A program made the position numbers and the translations under genes. Positions 1 through 6,700 of a DNA stretch of 7,334 bases are shown here, in pieces; within the stretch, counting starts at the first letter, position 1, and each line of letters starts with the position of its first letter. Where the stretch lies: positions 1 to 7,334 of the forward strand of contig DASUGD010000239.1 in NCBI GenBank assembly GCA_036274195.1, written 5' to 3'. A model generated the notes under the pieces. That model saw only the letters and a program-made list of their open reading frames with translations. It was not told the DNA's origin and made no database searches. The DNA comes from JAJKIV01 sp036274195 (GTDB lineage: Bacteria > Gemmatimonadota > Gemmatimonadetes > Gemmatimonadales > Gemmatimonadaceae).

Positions 1-36
1 GGCAATGAAACGATGAAATTCGACTCTGACCCCGTT
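1..36. other. Possible edge of a dispersed repeat at the window start
   Basis: Positions 15-35 hold a string (ending TCTGACCCCGTT) that I associate, from memory only, with the ends of repeats near REP-associated/IS200-like transposases. No transposase and no second copy is visible here. Positions 1-233 otherwise hold no convincing gene: the open frame from 13 to 198 has no Shine-Dalgarno sequence, no family resemblance and an Arg/Ser/Gly-rich composition typical of spurious frames in GC-rich DNA. A start inside a repeat would fit a contig broken there. Confidence 0.2.
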
Positions 37-220
37 GAGGCGCTGGACCGAGGACATCGGGGCGAAAGCCGGGCGAGGGACGAGTCACGGTACGTGAGCG
101 GGTCCGGCGAGTCAAACACCGTCGCCGCTCGTGGGCAGAGTGACTGCGCGGCCACCCCCTGGTCCACTTCCGCGCGGCGGGCTGGCGCTGCATGCTGATG
201 GGCGCTTTCGTTCACCGTCT

Positions 221-225
221 GGAGG
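221..225 (+). promoter_or_regulatory. Shine-Dalgarno site that sets the DinB-like start
   Basis: GGAGG lies 8 nt before the ATG at 234. The upstream in-frame ATGs at 192 and 198 have no comparable site, so 234 is preferred and the 14 residues before it are probably untranslated. Confidence 0.75.
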
Positions 226-233
226 ATCGATCC

Positions 234-782
234 ATGACTACCGCCGCCAATCCCGCCTCGTCGCCCGCCGCCGTTGGGGCGGTCCCGAGCCCCCGTCAGC
301 AGTTCCTCGACGCGTACGAGCGCGAGTATGCGATCACGATGAAGATCCTCCGCGCGTACCCGCCCGACAAATCGGAGCTCAGGCCACACCCAAAGCTCAA
401 GACCGCTCGAGAGCTGGCATATGTCTTCGTCCAGGAGTGTGGTCTTGGGATCGCCGGGCTGAATGACGCGTTCGGCAAGGGGGCAAGCGGCCCGAGCTCG
501 CCACCGGTTCCGGAGAAGTGGGAAGACGTCCTGCCGGCCCTCGAAACCGCCCACGCGAACTTTCGGAAGGCGTTCGAATCGTTCACCGACGCAGAGCTGC
601 TCGAGCCGATCAAGTTCTACGGAGGGCCGAAGACGCTCGTGGACTATCCCCGTCTGCAGTTCGCGTGGTTCCTGCTGTCGGACCAGATTCACCACCGGGG
701 CCAGCTGTCCATCTACCTGCGAATGGCCGATGCCAAGGTGCCGAGCATCTATGGTCCTACCGCCGATGAGCCATGGCGCTGA
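234..782 (+). CDS. DinB superfamily protein (DinB_2-like four-helix bundle)
   Basis: The predicted protein has 182 residues. The C-terminal half is typical of the DinB/YfiT fold: a helix ending in DQIHHRGQLSIYLRM (about 150-164), followed by the AKVPSIYGPTADE tail common in this family. H153 and H154 match the family's usual C-terminal metal-binding histidines. The N-terminal metal-binding histidine, normally in a helix just before a conserved Glu, is not evident: the segment reads LAYVFVQE (61-68), with V64 and F65 where a His would be expected, although H52 lies nearby. Metal binding may therefore differ or be lost. Family members include thiol-dependent transferases (for example bacillithiol or mycothiol S-transferases) and many uncharacterised stress-associated proteins, so no substrate can be named. 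No signal peptide or membrane segment is visible, so it is probably cytosolic. It is followed 81 nt later by a same-strand coiled-coil gene. Family call firm, function unknown. Confidence 0.9.
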   Translation: MTTAANPASSPAAVGAVPSPRQQFLDAYEREYAITMKILRAYPPDKSELRPHPKLKTARELAYVFVQECGLGIAGLNDAFGKGASGPSSPPVPEKWEDVLPALETAHANFRKAFESFTDAELLEPIKFYGGPKTLVDYPRLQFAWFLLSDQIHHRGQLSIYLRMADAKVPSIYGPTADEPWR

Positions 783-851
783 GGCGGCCGCGCGCCGCGC
801 GTCAGGCGGCGTCGTGTGCGTCTGCCAACGTTTGACCCCGACCTGAAACAC

Positions 852-856
852 GAGGA
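852..856 (+). promoter_or_regulatory. Shine-Dalgarno site that sets the coiled-coil gene start
   Basis: GAGGA ends 7 nt before the ATG at 864. The alternative in-frame GTG at 816 has no such site and would add 16 residues that do not continue the helix, so 864 is preferred. Confidence 0.6.
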
Positions 857-863
857 CGACCGG

Positions 864-1106
864 ATGTCCGATGACGATCTGAGGGCTGAGCTCGAGCGAC
901 TACGGCAGGAGAACGAAGCGCTCAAGAAGGGTGCGTCGCGCGGTGTGTCACTCAAGGTGAGCGAGAAGGGAGGGCTCTCGGTGTACGGACTGGGGCGATT
1001 CCCGGTGACCCTCTATAAGGAACAATGGGTCAAGCTCCTCGATATGTCCGATGACATCCGGGCGTTCCTCAAGGCGCACGACGCGGAGCTCAAGAGCAAG
1101 GACTAG
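864..1106 (+). CDS. Small conserved coiled-coil protein of unknown function
   Basis: An 80-residue protein. Residues 1-22 (MSDDDLRAELERLRQENEAL) form a short amphipathic, leucine-zipper-like helix with Leu at regular spacing, followed by a Lys/Gly/Ser linker. The C-terminal module has beta-like segments (SLKVSEKGGLSVYGLGRFPV) and then a helix (LYKEQWVKLLDMSDDIRAFL). I recognise the SVYGLGRFPVTLYKEQW type of segment as recurring in small uncharacterised bacterial proteins, but I know of no assigned role. There is no signal peptide, membrane segment or Cys/His cluster. The coiled coil suggests a homodimer. It sits 25 nt before the amidase gene on the same strand, so co-transcription is possible, but a functional link is not shown. 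Confidence 0.8.
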   Translation: MSDDDLRAELERLRQENEALKKGASRGVSLKVSEKGGLSVYGLGRFPVTLYKEQWVKLLDMSDDIRAFLKAHDAELKSKD

Positions 1107-1131
1107 CCTGTCCCTACCCCGCTGGCCTGCC

Positions 1132-1884
1132 ATGACGCTCCCGATCACGTGGGTCGGCACGCCAAACCGGCACAAGGGCCGAGCGGGTTTCCGGCCCGAG
1201 GCGATCGTCGTGCACATCATGGAAGGGACGTTGGCCTCGACCGACAGCTGGTTCGGCACGACCGAGTCTCGCGTGTCGGCGCATTACGGCGTGGCCAGGG
1301 ACGGCCGGATTCACCAGTACGTGGGTGAGTCGGACACCGCGTTTCACGCCGGGCGCGTCTGGAAACCCAGGTGGCGACACATCAGGCCGGGCGTGAACCC
1401 GAACCTGTATACGATCGGGATCGAGCACGAGGGCAGTGGCGAAAGCGAGTGGCCCGACGCCATGTACGAGTCCAGCGCGAAGCTCATCGCTGACGTGTGC
1501 ACGCGGTGGTCGATCCCGATCGATCGCGCACACATCGTGGGTCATCGCGAGATCTACGGGCGCAAGACATGCCCGAACGACGTCGTCGACCTGAACCGGC
1601 TGATCGCCCTGGCGAAGGCGGCGGCGGTGAAGCCGGAACGGTTCAACTTCATTCCGCAGGCGGGGGCGGTGCGGACACGGACGGCACTGCATGTTCGACG
1701 CGGCGCGCCGACGACCGCGGCTCCGGTGCTGCGAACGGCGGAGCCTAACGAGGTGCTCGACTACGTGGGCTGGTGCAGCAACGGGATGAGCGTGAACGGC
1801 AACGCGCACTGGTACCGTGACGAGGACGGGAACTACTTCTGGGCCGGCGCGACGAGTCGTCCGACGCCGGGGATCGCCGATTAG
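1132..1884 (+). CDS. N-acetylmuramoyl-L-alanine amidase (Amidase_2/PGRP fold) with C-terminal SH3-like domain
   Basis: A 250-residue protein. Residues about 20-160 form the zinc-dependent amidase domain, which cuts the bond between N-acetylmuramic acid and L-Ala in peptidoglycan. Likely ligands are H28 (in AIVVHIMEG), H138 (in HIVGHREIYG) and C147 (in RKTCPND), matching the His-His-Cys set of T7-lysozyme-like amidases. K145 sits where the family's conserved Lys is expected. HYGVARDGRIHQYV (51-64) and GIEHEG (96-101) are further family signatures. Residues about 178-242 look like a bacterial SH3-like wall-binding domain (LHVRRGAPTTAAPVLRT and a WYRDEDGNYFWAGAT repeat end). No signal peptide or N-terminal membrane anchor is visible, as in phage endolysins and some amidases exported by other routes. 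No holin or phage structural gene is nearby. The start at ATG 1132 is chosen because the domain begins directly after it, but no Shine-Dalgarno site precedes it. Upstream in-frame extension is unlikely because it would overlap the previous gene. Confidence 0.93.
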   Translation: MTLPITWVGTPNRHKGRAGFRPEAIVVHIMEGTLASTDSWFGTTESRVSAHYGVARDGRIHQYVGESDTAFHAGRVWKPRWRHIRPGVNPNLYTIGIEHEGSGESEWPDAMYESSAKLIADVCTRWSIPIDRAHIVGHREIYGRKTCPNDVVDLNRLIALAKAAAVKPERFNFIPQAGAVRTRTALHVRRGAPTTAAPVLRTAEPNEVLDYVGWCSNGMSVNGNAHWYRDEDGNYFWAGATSRPTPGIAD

Positions 1885-1925
1885 ATGTTGGCGAAAGCAC
1901 CCGTGGCACCGAGTCGATGAATTCA

Positions 1926-2044
1926 ACCGCAGAGGTCGCAGAGGTCGCGGAGAACTCGAACCTCCAAAGCTCATTTTACCACCGAGGTCACGGAGGGAGT
2001 GCCAATAGCGTTAGGCTCTCCGCGTCCTCCGCGTCCTCCGCGGT
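1926..2044. repeat. Intergenic inverted repeat with 9-nt internal periodicity, possible bidirectional terminator
   Basis: The arms are 1926-1953 and 2017-2044, 24 of 28 positions complementary. Each arm is itself a short run of a 9-nt unit (CGCAGAGGT, CGCAGAGGT, CGCGGAGA on the left; CGCGTCCTC twice on the right). A related 9-nt pair (CACCGAGGT, CACGGAGGG) lies in the centre at about 1980-1997. The four arm mismatches fall at equivalent positions of the unit, as expected if units evolve together. The element fills the gap between the plus-strand amidase stop and the minus-strand stop at 2044-2046, where a hairpin could end transcription from both sides. I recall similar GCAGAGG-type repeats scattered between genes in many bacteria. 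No T-tract follows, so terminator function is an inference. Confidence 0.7.
2009..2016 (-). repeat. Intergenic copy of dispersed octamer GCCTAACG
   Basis: One of six exact copies in the window. The others are 1743-1750 (+), 2529-2536 (-), 4599-4606 (+), 5889-5896 (+) and 6494-6501 (-), all inside genes. This copy abuts the right arm of the 9-nt-periodic inverted repeat. Its role is unknown. Confidence 0.6.
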
Positions 2045-2313
2045 CAAATCGAGGCCGGGTTCTCCAGCCACGTTCGCAGCTCGCCATCAGTGACCATCAC
2101 CGGACCGCTCTCCTTGAGGCGGGGATCGATCATCTCCTCCCGGTAGCCCGTGGGCATCCCGGTCTCGCGGTTCACGATCCACGAGAACCGCCGGTCACGC
2201 TCGCGGCCGCGGAGCAGCGAGCGCGGTGACTGTCCCAGCACTGCGGCGACGGCGCCGTACGTCGCGCGGCGGCCGTGCCGGTCGAGCAGGTCGACGATCT
2301 CTTCGAGCGACAT
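2044..2313 (-). CDS. Small protein with MGMT/ATL-like winged-helix segment, function unknown
   Basis: An 89-residue protein starting MSLEEIVDLLDRHGRRATYG. Residues about 1-32 look like a short helical DNA-binding module. The segment RATYGAVAAVLGQSPRS (16-32) resembles the TYG-x-VA-x-x-LG helix of alkyltransferase (MGMT) and alkyltransferase-like proteins, but the catalytic PCHR motif is absent and the whole protein is far too short for MGMT. The rest (SWIVNRETGMPTGYREEMIDPRL, then a TDGELRTWL helix) matches a family of small hypothetical proteins I have seen but cannot name. The start at 2311-2313 is preferred because of the GAGG at 2319-2322 and because the 40 residues further upstream are low-complexity. 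The TGA stop (2044-2046) takes its last base from the adjoining inverted repeat. It lies 147 nt downstream of the VOC gene on the same strand, so read-through from there is possible. Confidence 0.7.
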   Translation of the reverse strand: MSLEEIVDLLDRHGRRATYGAVAAVLGQSPRSLLRGRERDRRFSWIVNRETGMPTGYREEMIDPRLKESGPVMVTDGELRTWLENPASI

Positions 2314-2318
2314 GTTTG

Positions 2319-2322
2319 CCTC
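2319..2322 (-). promoter_or_regulatory. Shine-Dalgarno site for the small winged-helix-like gene
   Basis: GAGG on the minus strand, 5 nt before the ATG at 2313, supports the short 89-residue start over the upstream in-frame ATG at 2433. Confidence 0.55.
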
Positions 2323-2460
2323 GTGGTGGCGGTCACCTTTGTTCGAATCACGGAGGCCAATATGCCGACTCCGGCGGCTGCATCCGTCACCGAAACGTCG
2401 TCCGCCGACATCATTGCGTCGCGTCGCAGCCACCCGGTTTCACCGCACCGACGTCCGACC

Positions 2461-2874
2461 TCAGCGCGCTGCGTTGAGCTCGATGACGTGCCGGTCGGGG
2501 TCGAGAATGAAGATCTGGGGGAATCCCGCGTTAGGCCAACGGTTCCATTTGAGCCAGAGCGGGTCGTCAGCCGGGAGATCGTCGCGGTAGCCAGACGCGC
2601 GCAAGTGCGCGAGCGTGGCGTCGAAGTCATCGACACGGACCGCAAAGTGCACGTCGCGCGAGTCCACCGGCTTGTCGACTCGCAACGTCCCGCCTCGGCG
2701 CTCGATCAGATGAAGCTGGCCGTCGCCGAGGGCGAACCACGCGCCACGAAAGTCGAATGCCGCTGGCCGCTCGATCTCCGTCAATGCGAGGACCTCGTGG
2801 TAGAATCGCCGCGAACGCTCCAGGTCCGAGACCGGGAGGGCCACGTGGTGGAGGGCGGTGACGCGAAAAGTCAT
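2461..2874 (-). CDS. VOC superfamily (glyoxalase/bleomycin-resistance/dioxygenase fold) protein
   Basis: A 137-residue single-domain protein with the two paired beta-alpha-beta modules of the VOC fold. Module 1 opens with LHHVALPVSDLERSRRFYHE (8-27). Module 2 opens with VHFAVRVDDFDATLAHLRASG (75-95) and closes with IFILDPDRHVIELN (121-134). Likely metal ligands are H10, H55 or E58 (in HLIE), H76 and E132, arranged as in metal-dependent VOC enzymes such as glyoxalase I, fosfomycin thiol transferases and extradiol dioxygenases. The substrate cannot be told from sequence. No signal peptide. There is no clear Shine-Dalgarno site before the ATG at 2872-2874. A strong hairpin (GGCGCG at 2895-2900 with CGCGCC at 2907-2912) lies 20-38 nt upstream and might be a leader structure or an operator. 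One copy of the GCCTAACG octamer encodes part of WPNAGF (113-118). Confidence 0.92.
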   Translation of the reverse strand: MTFRVTALHHVALPVSDLERSRRFYHEVLALTEIERPAAFDFRGAWFALGDGQLHLIERRGGTLRVDKPVDSRDVHFAVRVDDFDATLAHLRASGYRDDLPADDPLWLKWNRWPNAGFPQIFILDPDRHVIELNAAR

Positions 2875-2948
2875 GGTGGGCGGCCGATGGTGAGGGCGCG
2901 GCCGATCGCGCCGGCGGCACCCAATGTACCACCATCAACGTCTCGCCA

Positions 2949-3007
2949 CCTCGGGATGACGGCGATCCCGAATCGCGGGCTTCGCGGGCTCCCGCCCTCG
3001 GGATGAC
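2949..3007. repeat. Intergenic repeat-like element with 12-bp direct repeats and a hairpin
   Basis: CCTCGGGATGAC occurs at 2949-2960 and again at 2996-3007, in direct orientation. The left copy opens a hairpin (TCGGGAT 2951-2957 with ATCCCGA 2965-2971, 7 bp, 7-nt loop). The middle holds GCGGGC repeats. On the minus strand it reads GTCATCCCGAGG..., a type of string I recall from dispersed repeats in several phyla. The gap from 2875 to 3109 otherwise lies between divergent genes and must hold their promoters, though I see no clear -35/-10 pair. Confidence 0.45.
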
Positions 3008-3100
3008 CGAACCGAGTCGGATATTTCCCTACGAGCTACCGGCAAACGACCGATCGACCGTGCCGTTCACTGCCCTAGGTTCGTGAGCAACACCCGGAAC

Positions 3101-3105
3101 GGAGG
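3101..3105 (+). promoter_or_regulatory. Shine-Dalgarno site that sets the first membrane-protein start
   Basis: GGAGG, 4 nt before the ATG at 3110. This favours 3110 over the in-frame ORF start at 3083 (a GTG). The paralogous gene downstream starts at the same protein position with the same spacing (GGAGG at 3470-3474, ATG at 3479). Confidence 0.7.
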
Positions 3106-3109
3106 CGTC

Positions 3110-3466
3110 ATGCGTCTCGCAATCGCCCTCTTCATCCTCGTACACGCGATCGCGCACCTCCTTCAGTTCGCGGAGGCGTTTCGCCTGATTCCCGCCGGCG
3201 GTATCCCATACAGAACCACGCTGCTCGACGGTCGGCTCGACGTGGGCGACGGCGGAATTCGGCTGATGGGGACGCTCTGGTTCACGTTGGCGATCGCCTT
3301 CGTCGCCGTCGCCGCCGGAATGGCGCTCGGCACGACGTGGTGGGCACACGTCGCAGGCGTCGGAGCGATTATCTCGCTGCTGATGACGTTCCTGGAGGCG
3401 CCGAGAGCGCGGATCGGACTCTGGATGAACGTCATCATTCTGACCGCCCTAATGATTGCCTACTGA
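3110..3466 (+). CDS. Small four-helix integral membrane protein, function unknown
   Basis: A 118-residue protein with four predicted membrane segments: about 1-24, 50-74, 77-96 and 101-118. The first carries HxxxH (H12, H16: LVHAIAHLL). Between segments 1 and 2 is PYRTTLLDGRLDVGDGGIRL (33-52), a conserved-looking motif loop. I recognise this pattern (N-terminal V-H-x-x-A-H, then PY+TTLL, GxxDVGDxGIR, and a terminal P-x-ARIG helix) as a family of small uncharacterised bacterial membrane proteins, but I know of no function. The histidine pair could bind metal or haem; that is speculation. It is followed after 12 nt by a shorter paralogue with its own ribosome site, so the two are very likely co-transcribed. 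Confidence 0.85.
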   Translation: MRLAIALFILVHAIAHLLQFAEAFRLIPAGGIPYRTTLLDGRLDVGDGGIRLMGTLWFTLAIAFVAVAAGMALGTTWWAHVAGVGAIISLLMTFLEAPRARIGLWMNVIILTALMIAY

Positions 3467-3478
3467 CGTGGAGGCCAC

Positions 3479-3661
3479 ATGCGATTCGCCCTCGCATCCC
3501 TCATGGCCCTGCACGGGATCGCTCACCTGGCAGGGTTCGCGGGCTCCTTTCACCTGACAGCCGCCACCGACCTCCCGTACAAGACCACGTTGCTGGAGTT
3601 GCCGCAGGGCCGGACTGGAGCGCTGATCAACGTCGCGATTCTCGCCGCGCTGTTCATTTGA
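3479..3661 (+). CDS. Internally deleted paralogue of the preceding membrane protein
   Basis: A 60-residue protein. Residues 1-40 align without gaps to residues 1-40 of the upstream protein (20 identities, including H12, H16 and PY-x-TTLL). Residues 42-60 align to residues 98-116 (10 of 19 identities: P, R, G, N, V and following). The intervening 56 residues, which in the upstream protein hold the DVGDxGIR loop and membrane segments 2 and 3, are missing in frame, leaving two membrane segments. It has a good Shine-Dalgarno site (GGAGG 3470-3474, 4 nt spacing) and ends at a clean TGA. It may be a functional two-helix derivative, a decaying copy, or the product of an assembly deletion of 168 bp. 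Confidence 0.75.
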   Translation: MRFALASLMALHGIAHLAGFAGSFHLTAATDLPYKTTLLELPQGRTGALINVAILAALFI

Positions 3662-3663
3662 CA

Positions 3664-3779
3664 AGCAGCAGGCGGCTCGTTGGGCTAATGGCAGCAGCTC
3701 GCAGCACGCGGCAGTAACGCGCAGCACTCGGCTACCAGCCCAGCAGCCGCACGCAGCCAGCAGCAATGCGCAGCGGCTG
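3664..3779. repeat. GCAG-rich intergenic repeat, partly 10-nt periodic
   Basis: The gap between convergent genes is dominated by GCAGC strings. Four consecutive 10-nt units each begin with GCAG at 3691, 3701, 3711 and 3721 (GCAGCAGCTC, GCAGCACGCG, GCAGTAACGC, GCAGCACTCG). The phase is lost after 3730 but GCAGC strings continue to the SNF2 stop codon. It is non-coding in any convincing frame. Confidence 0.55.
3744..3779. terminator. Candidate hairpin at the convergent gene end
   Basis: CAGCCGC (3744-3750) pairs perfectly with GCGGCTG (3773-3779), and inside it CGCA (3752-3755) pairs with TGCG (3767-3770), leaving an 11-nt loop. It abuts the SNF2 stop at 3780-3782. There is no T-tract on either side, so an intrinsic terminator is only possible, not shown. 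Confidence 0.3.
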
Positions 3780-6700
3780 TCAACCGAGCAGTATCTCCAG
3801 ATCTTCGCGTCTGATTCGCGATATGAGACTGCTGTCGCCGCCAATGATGGCTTCGGCGAGGTCGCGTTTCGACTGCTGCAGCTCGAGCACCTTCTCCTCC
3901 ACTGTGTCGCGCGCGATGAGACGCGACGCGAACACCCGGCGCGTCTGGCCGATGCGGTGCGTTCGGTCGATCGCCTGCGCTTCCACCGCCGGGTTCCACC
4001 ACGGATCGAGGAGAAAGACGTAGTCCGCCGCCGTCAGGTTGAGGCCCAGCCCACCCGCCTTGAGGCTGATGAGGAACACTCCGCAGGCCGGGTCGGTCTG
4101 AAAGCGGGACACGCGCTCTTCGCGGTCTCGCGTCTGACCGTCGAGATACTCGTACACCACCTTCTCCCGGTCGAGCTGTGGCTTGAGCAGCGCCAGGAGC
4201 GATGTGAACTGCGAGAACACGAGCGCCTTGTGCCCCTCCGCCACGATCTCCGTGAGCTGCGGGATGAGCAGGTCGAACTTGCTGCTCGACTCGCTCGCGC
4301 GCTTCTCGTCGAGGAGCGCGGAGTGACACGCCGCCTGCCTGAGTCGAAGCAGCGCTTCCAGGATCTGGATCTTCGACTTCGCGATCCCTTCCTTGTCGAT
4401 CCGACCGAGCAGCGCCGCGCGATAGTGATCGCGCAGGTCATCGTAGCGTTTCCGCTCCCTTGGCTCGAGCTCCACGTAGATCGTCTGCTCGAGCTTCTCC
4501 GGCAGCTCCGGTGCGACCTCCTCCTTCGTGCGCCGCAGGATGAACGGTCTCACCGCGCGGGCGATGAGCGACCGGCCGGACTCGCCCTCCTCGCCGGTGC
4601 CTAACGTCTTGAACACGCGCGCGGCGCCGAGCATGCCGGGATTGAGGAACTCGAAGAGACTCCACAGGTCGGCGATCCGGTTCTCCACGGGCGTGCCGCT
4701 CATCGCGAGCCGATGCTTCGCCCGGAGCAGGCGCGACGCCTTCGCCGTTTCCGTCGTCGAGTTCTTGATCGCCTGCGCCTCATCGAGGATCACGTAGTCG
4801 AACTCCAGCTCGGCGAGCACCGGCGCGTCGCGGCGCAGCGTCCCGTACGTGACGAGCACGAGGTCGTAGTCGGTGAACTTCGCGGGGTCGCGTGTGCGAT
4901 CGCGCCCTTCGTGCACCAGGACACGCATTGCGGGCGTGAACCGCGTTGCCTCCTGTCGCCAGTTGAAGAGCAGCGAGCGCGGCACGACCACGAGCGACGG
5001 GCCCGACTTGGCGAGTCGCCGCTCCTCGAGCAGCGCGAGCGCCTGGACCGTCTTGCCGAGTCCCATGTCGTCAGCGAGGCAGCCGCCGAAGCCGAAGCGT
5101 TGGAGGAAGTGCAGCCACGAGAGACCATCACGCTGGTAGTGGCGGAGCTCCCCGTTGAAGCTTGGCGGCGGGTCGGCGGGCTGCAGGCTCTCGAACGAGT
5201 TGAGCTCGCGACGTGCGTGCTCGAACGTCTCGTCGACTTTCGCGGCGGGCATCGCCGCGAGCAGCGCATCGAGGAGACCTACCTGGGAGCGCGTGAACCG
5301 GACGGCGTCGTCGACCCCCTCGCCCATGCCCGAGAGTGCGCGGAATCGCTCGCTCCACACGTCAGGCAGGATCCCGATCGTCCCGTCCGACAGGGTGATG
5401 CTCGATCGTCCCTGTCGCAGCGCGGCCAGGAGCTCGGGCAACGACGCGCGCGTGTCGCCGAAGACAGCGCCGCCGCGGAGCTCGAACCAGTCGATGCCGC
5501 TCGCGACCTCGACCTCGAGATCGCCGGCCGCGCGGACGCGACCTTCGTCGGTTTCCACGACCCAGCCGAGTCCGACGAGCTGCGCCATCGCGCGCGGCAT
5601 GCGTGCGGCCCCGATGCGTGGCATGTTCCGCGACCGGCGGTAGTCGTACTCCTCGCGGAAGCCGAGCGCGTAGAGCTGCTCGCGCGCGGCCCGCTCGGCG
5701 TCGGGGTTGCGCCTGACGATTCGCCGGTGCTCCTCGTCGAACAGCGCGACCTGCTTCACGTCACCGTCGACGATGACGCCGGCGTAGTCGAAACTGATGG
5801 TGGCCGAGACCTTGGCGGGCTGCCACGAGACGACGGGGTCCGGCTCGAGTCGCACGACCGGCCTCGGCGCGGGCCGGTCCTCGCGCACGCCTAACGATTC
5901 AGGCAGGTCGAGCGGCGGCACCGCCGGCAGCGCGTGCAGCTCGCGCAGGAGCTCGTCCACTTCGACCGCCGGCACCTCGATCGAGCCCTCGTCGGCGAGG
6001 GCGACGATCAGCGAATGGTTGCCTTCGTCGCGCACCGGTGCCGCGACGCCGTGGGCAATCACGAGCCCCGGCGCCAGGATCGACGCGTCGCTGAGCGCGA
6101 GGCGCTCGTCGCCGCGGCGCAGCCATCCCTGCATGCGGAGCGCATGGATCTCGTCGGGCTGCGGAGCACCGTTGGTCGGCGCCGTGCCGTTCGCCGGCAC
6201 GACATCGACGCGAAGCTCCCAGGGTGGGCCAGGGTCCCACGTGAGTGGCGGCGGGTCCGCCTCACCAGTCAGGCTCACGCGGCATCGCCCGCTCTCGCAC
6301 ATGAGGCGAAGCGTCGTGCCGAACGCCGGCGGCTCGAGGTAGTAGCGTCGCGTGACGCCGTAGCCGCTCCCGATGTGGCGCGCGTCGGAGCCGGCGCCGG
6401 TGAGCATCTGCGCGATTTGGCGGTCGACCGGATCGGGAGCGTCGGCCCACTGGTCCTCGCGGAGCGAGAACTGTTTGGGCGTCCCCCATTCCCCGTTAGG
6501 CGCGCGCCGTTGCGTGGCGAGGTCGACAACGAGCCCACGCTGGTAGAGTCGCGTGGCCGGAAGGTCGACGACGTACACGATCCGACGGTCCGACGGGAAT
6601 TTCGAGTCTGCCGGGGTGGGATCGAACGCGGGAATCCGGTCGCGGATGCGGCGAAGCTTGCGCTTCCAGGAAAGCTCAGGCGGCTTGACGGCGCCGGGCC

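Noticed and set aside
13..198. Open frame of 61 codons at the window start
   Set aside because: No ribosome site, no recognisable motif and spurious-looking composition. It could be the tail of a truncated gene but nothing supports it.
781..812. GC-rich stretch after the DinB-like stop as a terminator hairpin
   Set aside because: The sequence is alternating GC with several weak alternative folds and no T-tract, so no specific stem can be supported.
1051..1131. N-terminal extension of the amidase
   Set aside because: It would overlap the upstream coiled-coil gene, is Ser/Arg-rich with no signal peptide, and lacks a ribosome site. The domain begins right after the ATG at 1132.
1114..1974. Open frame of 286 codons on the minus strand opposite the amidase
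   Set aside because: The amidase on the other strand has all zinc ligands and domain motifs. This frame is Arg/Pro/His-rich shadow sequence.
4713..5894. Long open frame on the plus strand opposite the SNF2 gene (393 codons)
   Set aside because: It is antisense to a gene with intact, ordered catalytic motifs. Its Arg/Glu-rich composition is a typical shadow in GC-rich DNA, with no family resemblance.
1743..6501. Integron attC cassettes based on GCCTAAC/GTTAGGC cores
   Set aside because: The cores are not paired at attC distances, lack the internal L boxes and lie within intact coding sequences. No integrase is present.
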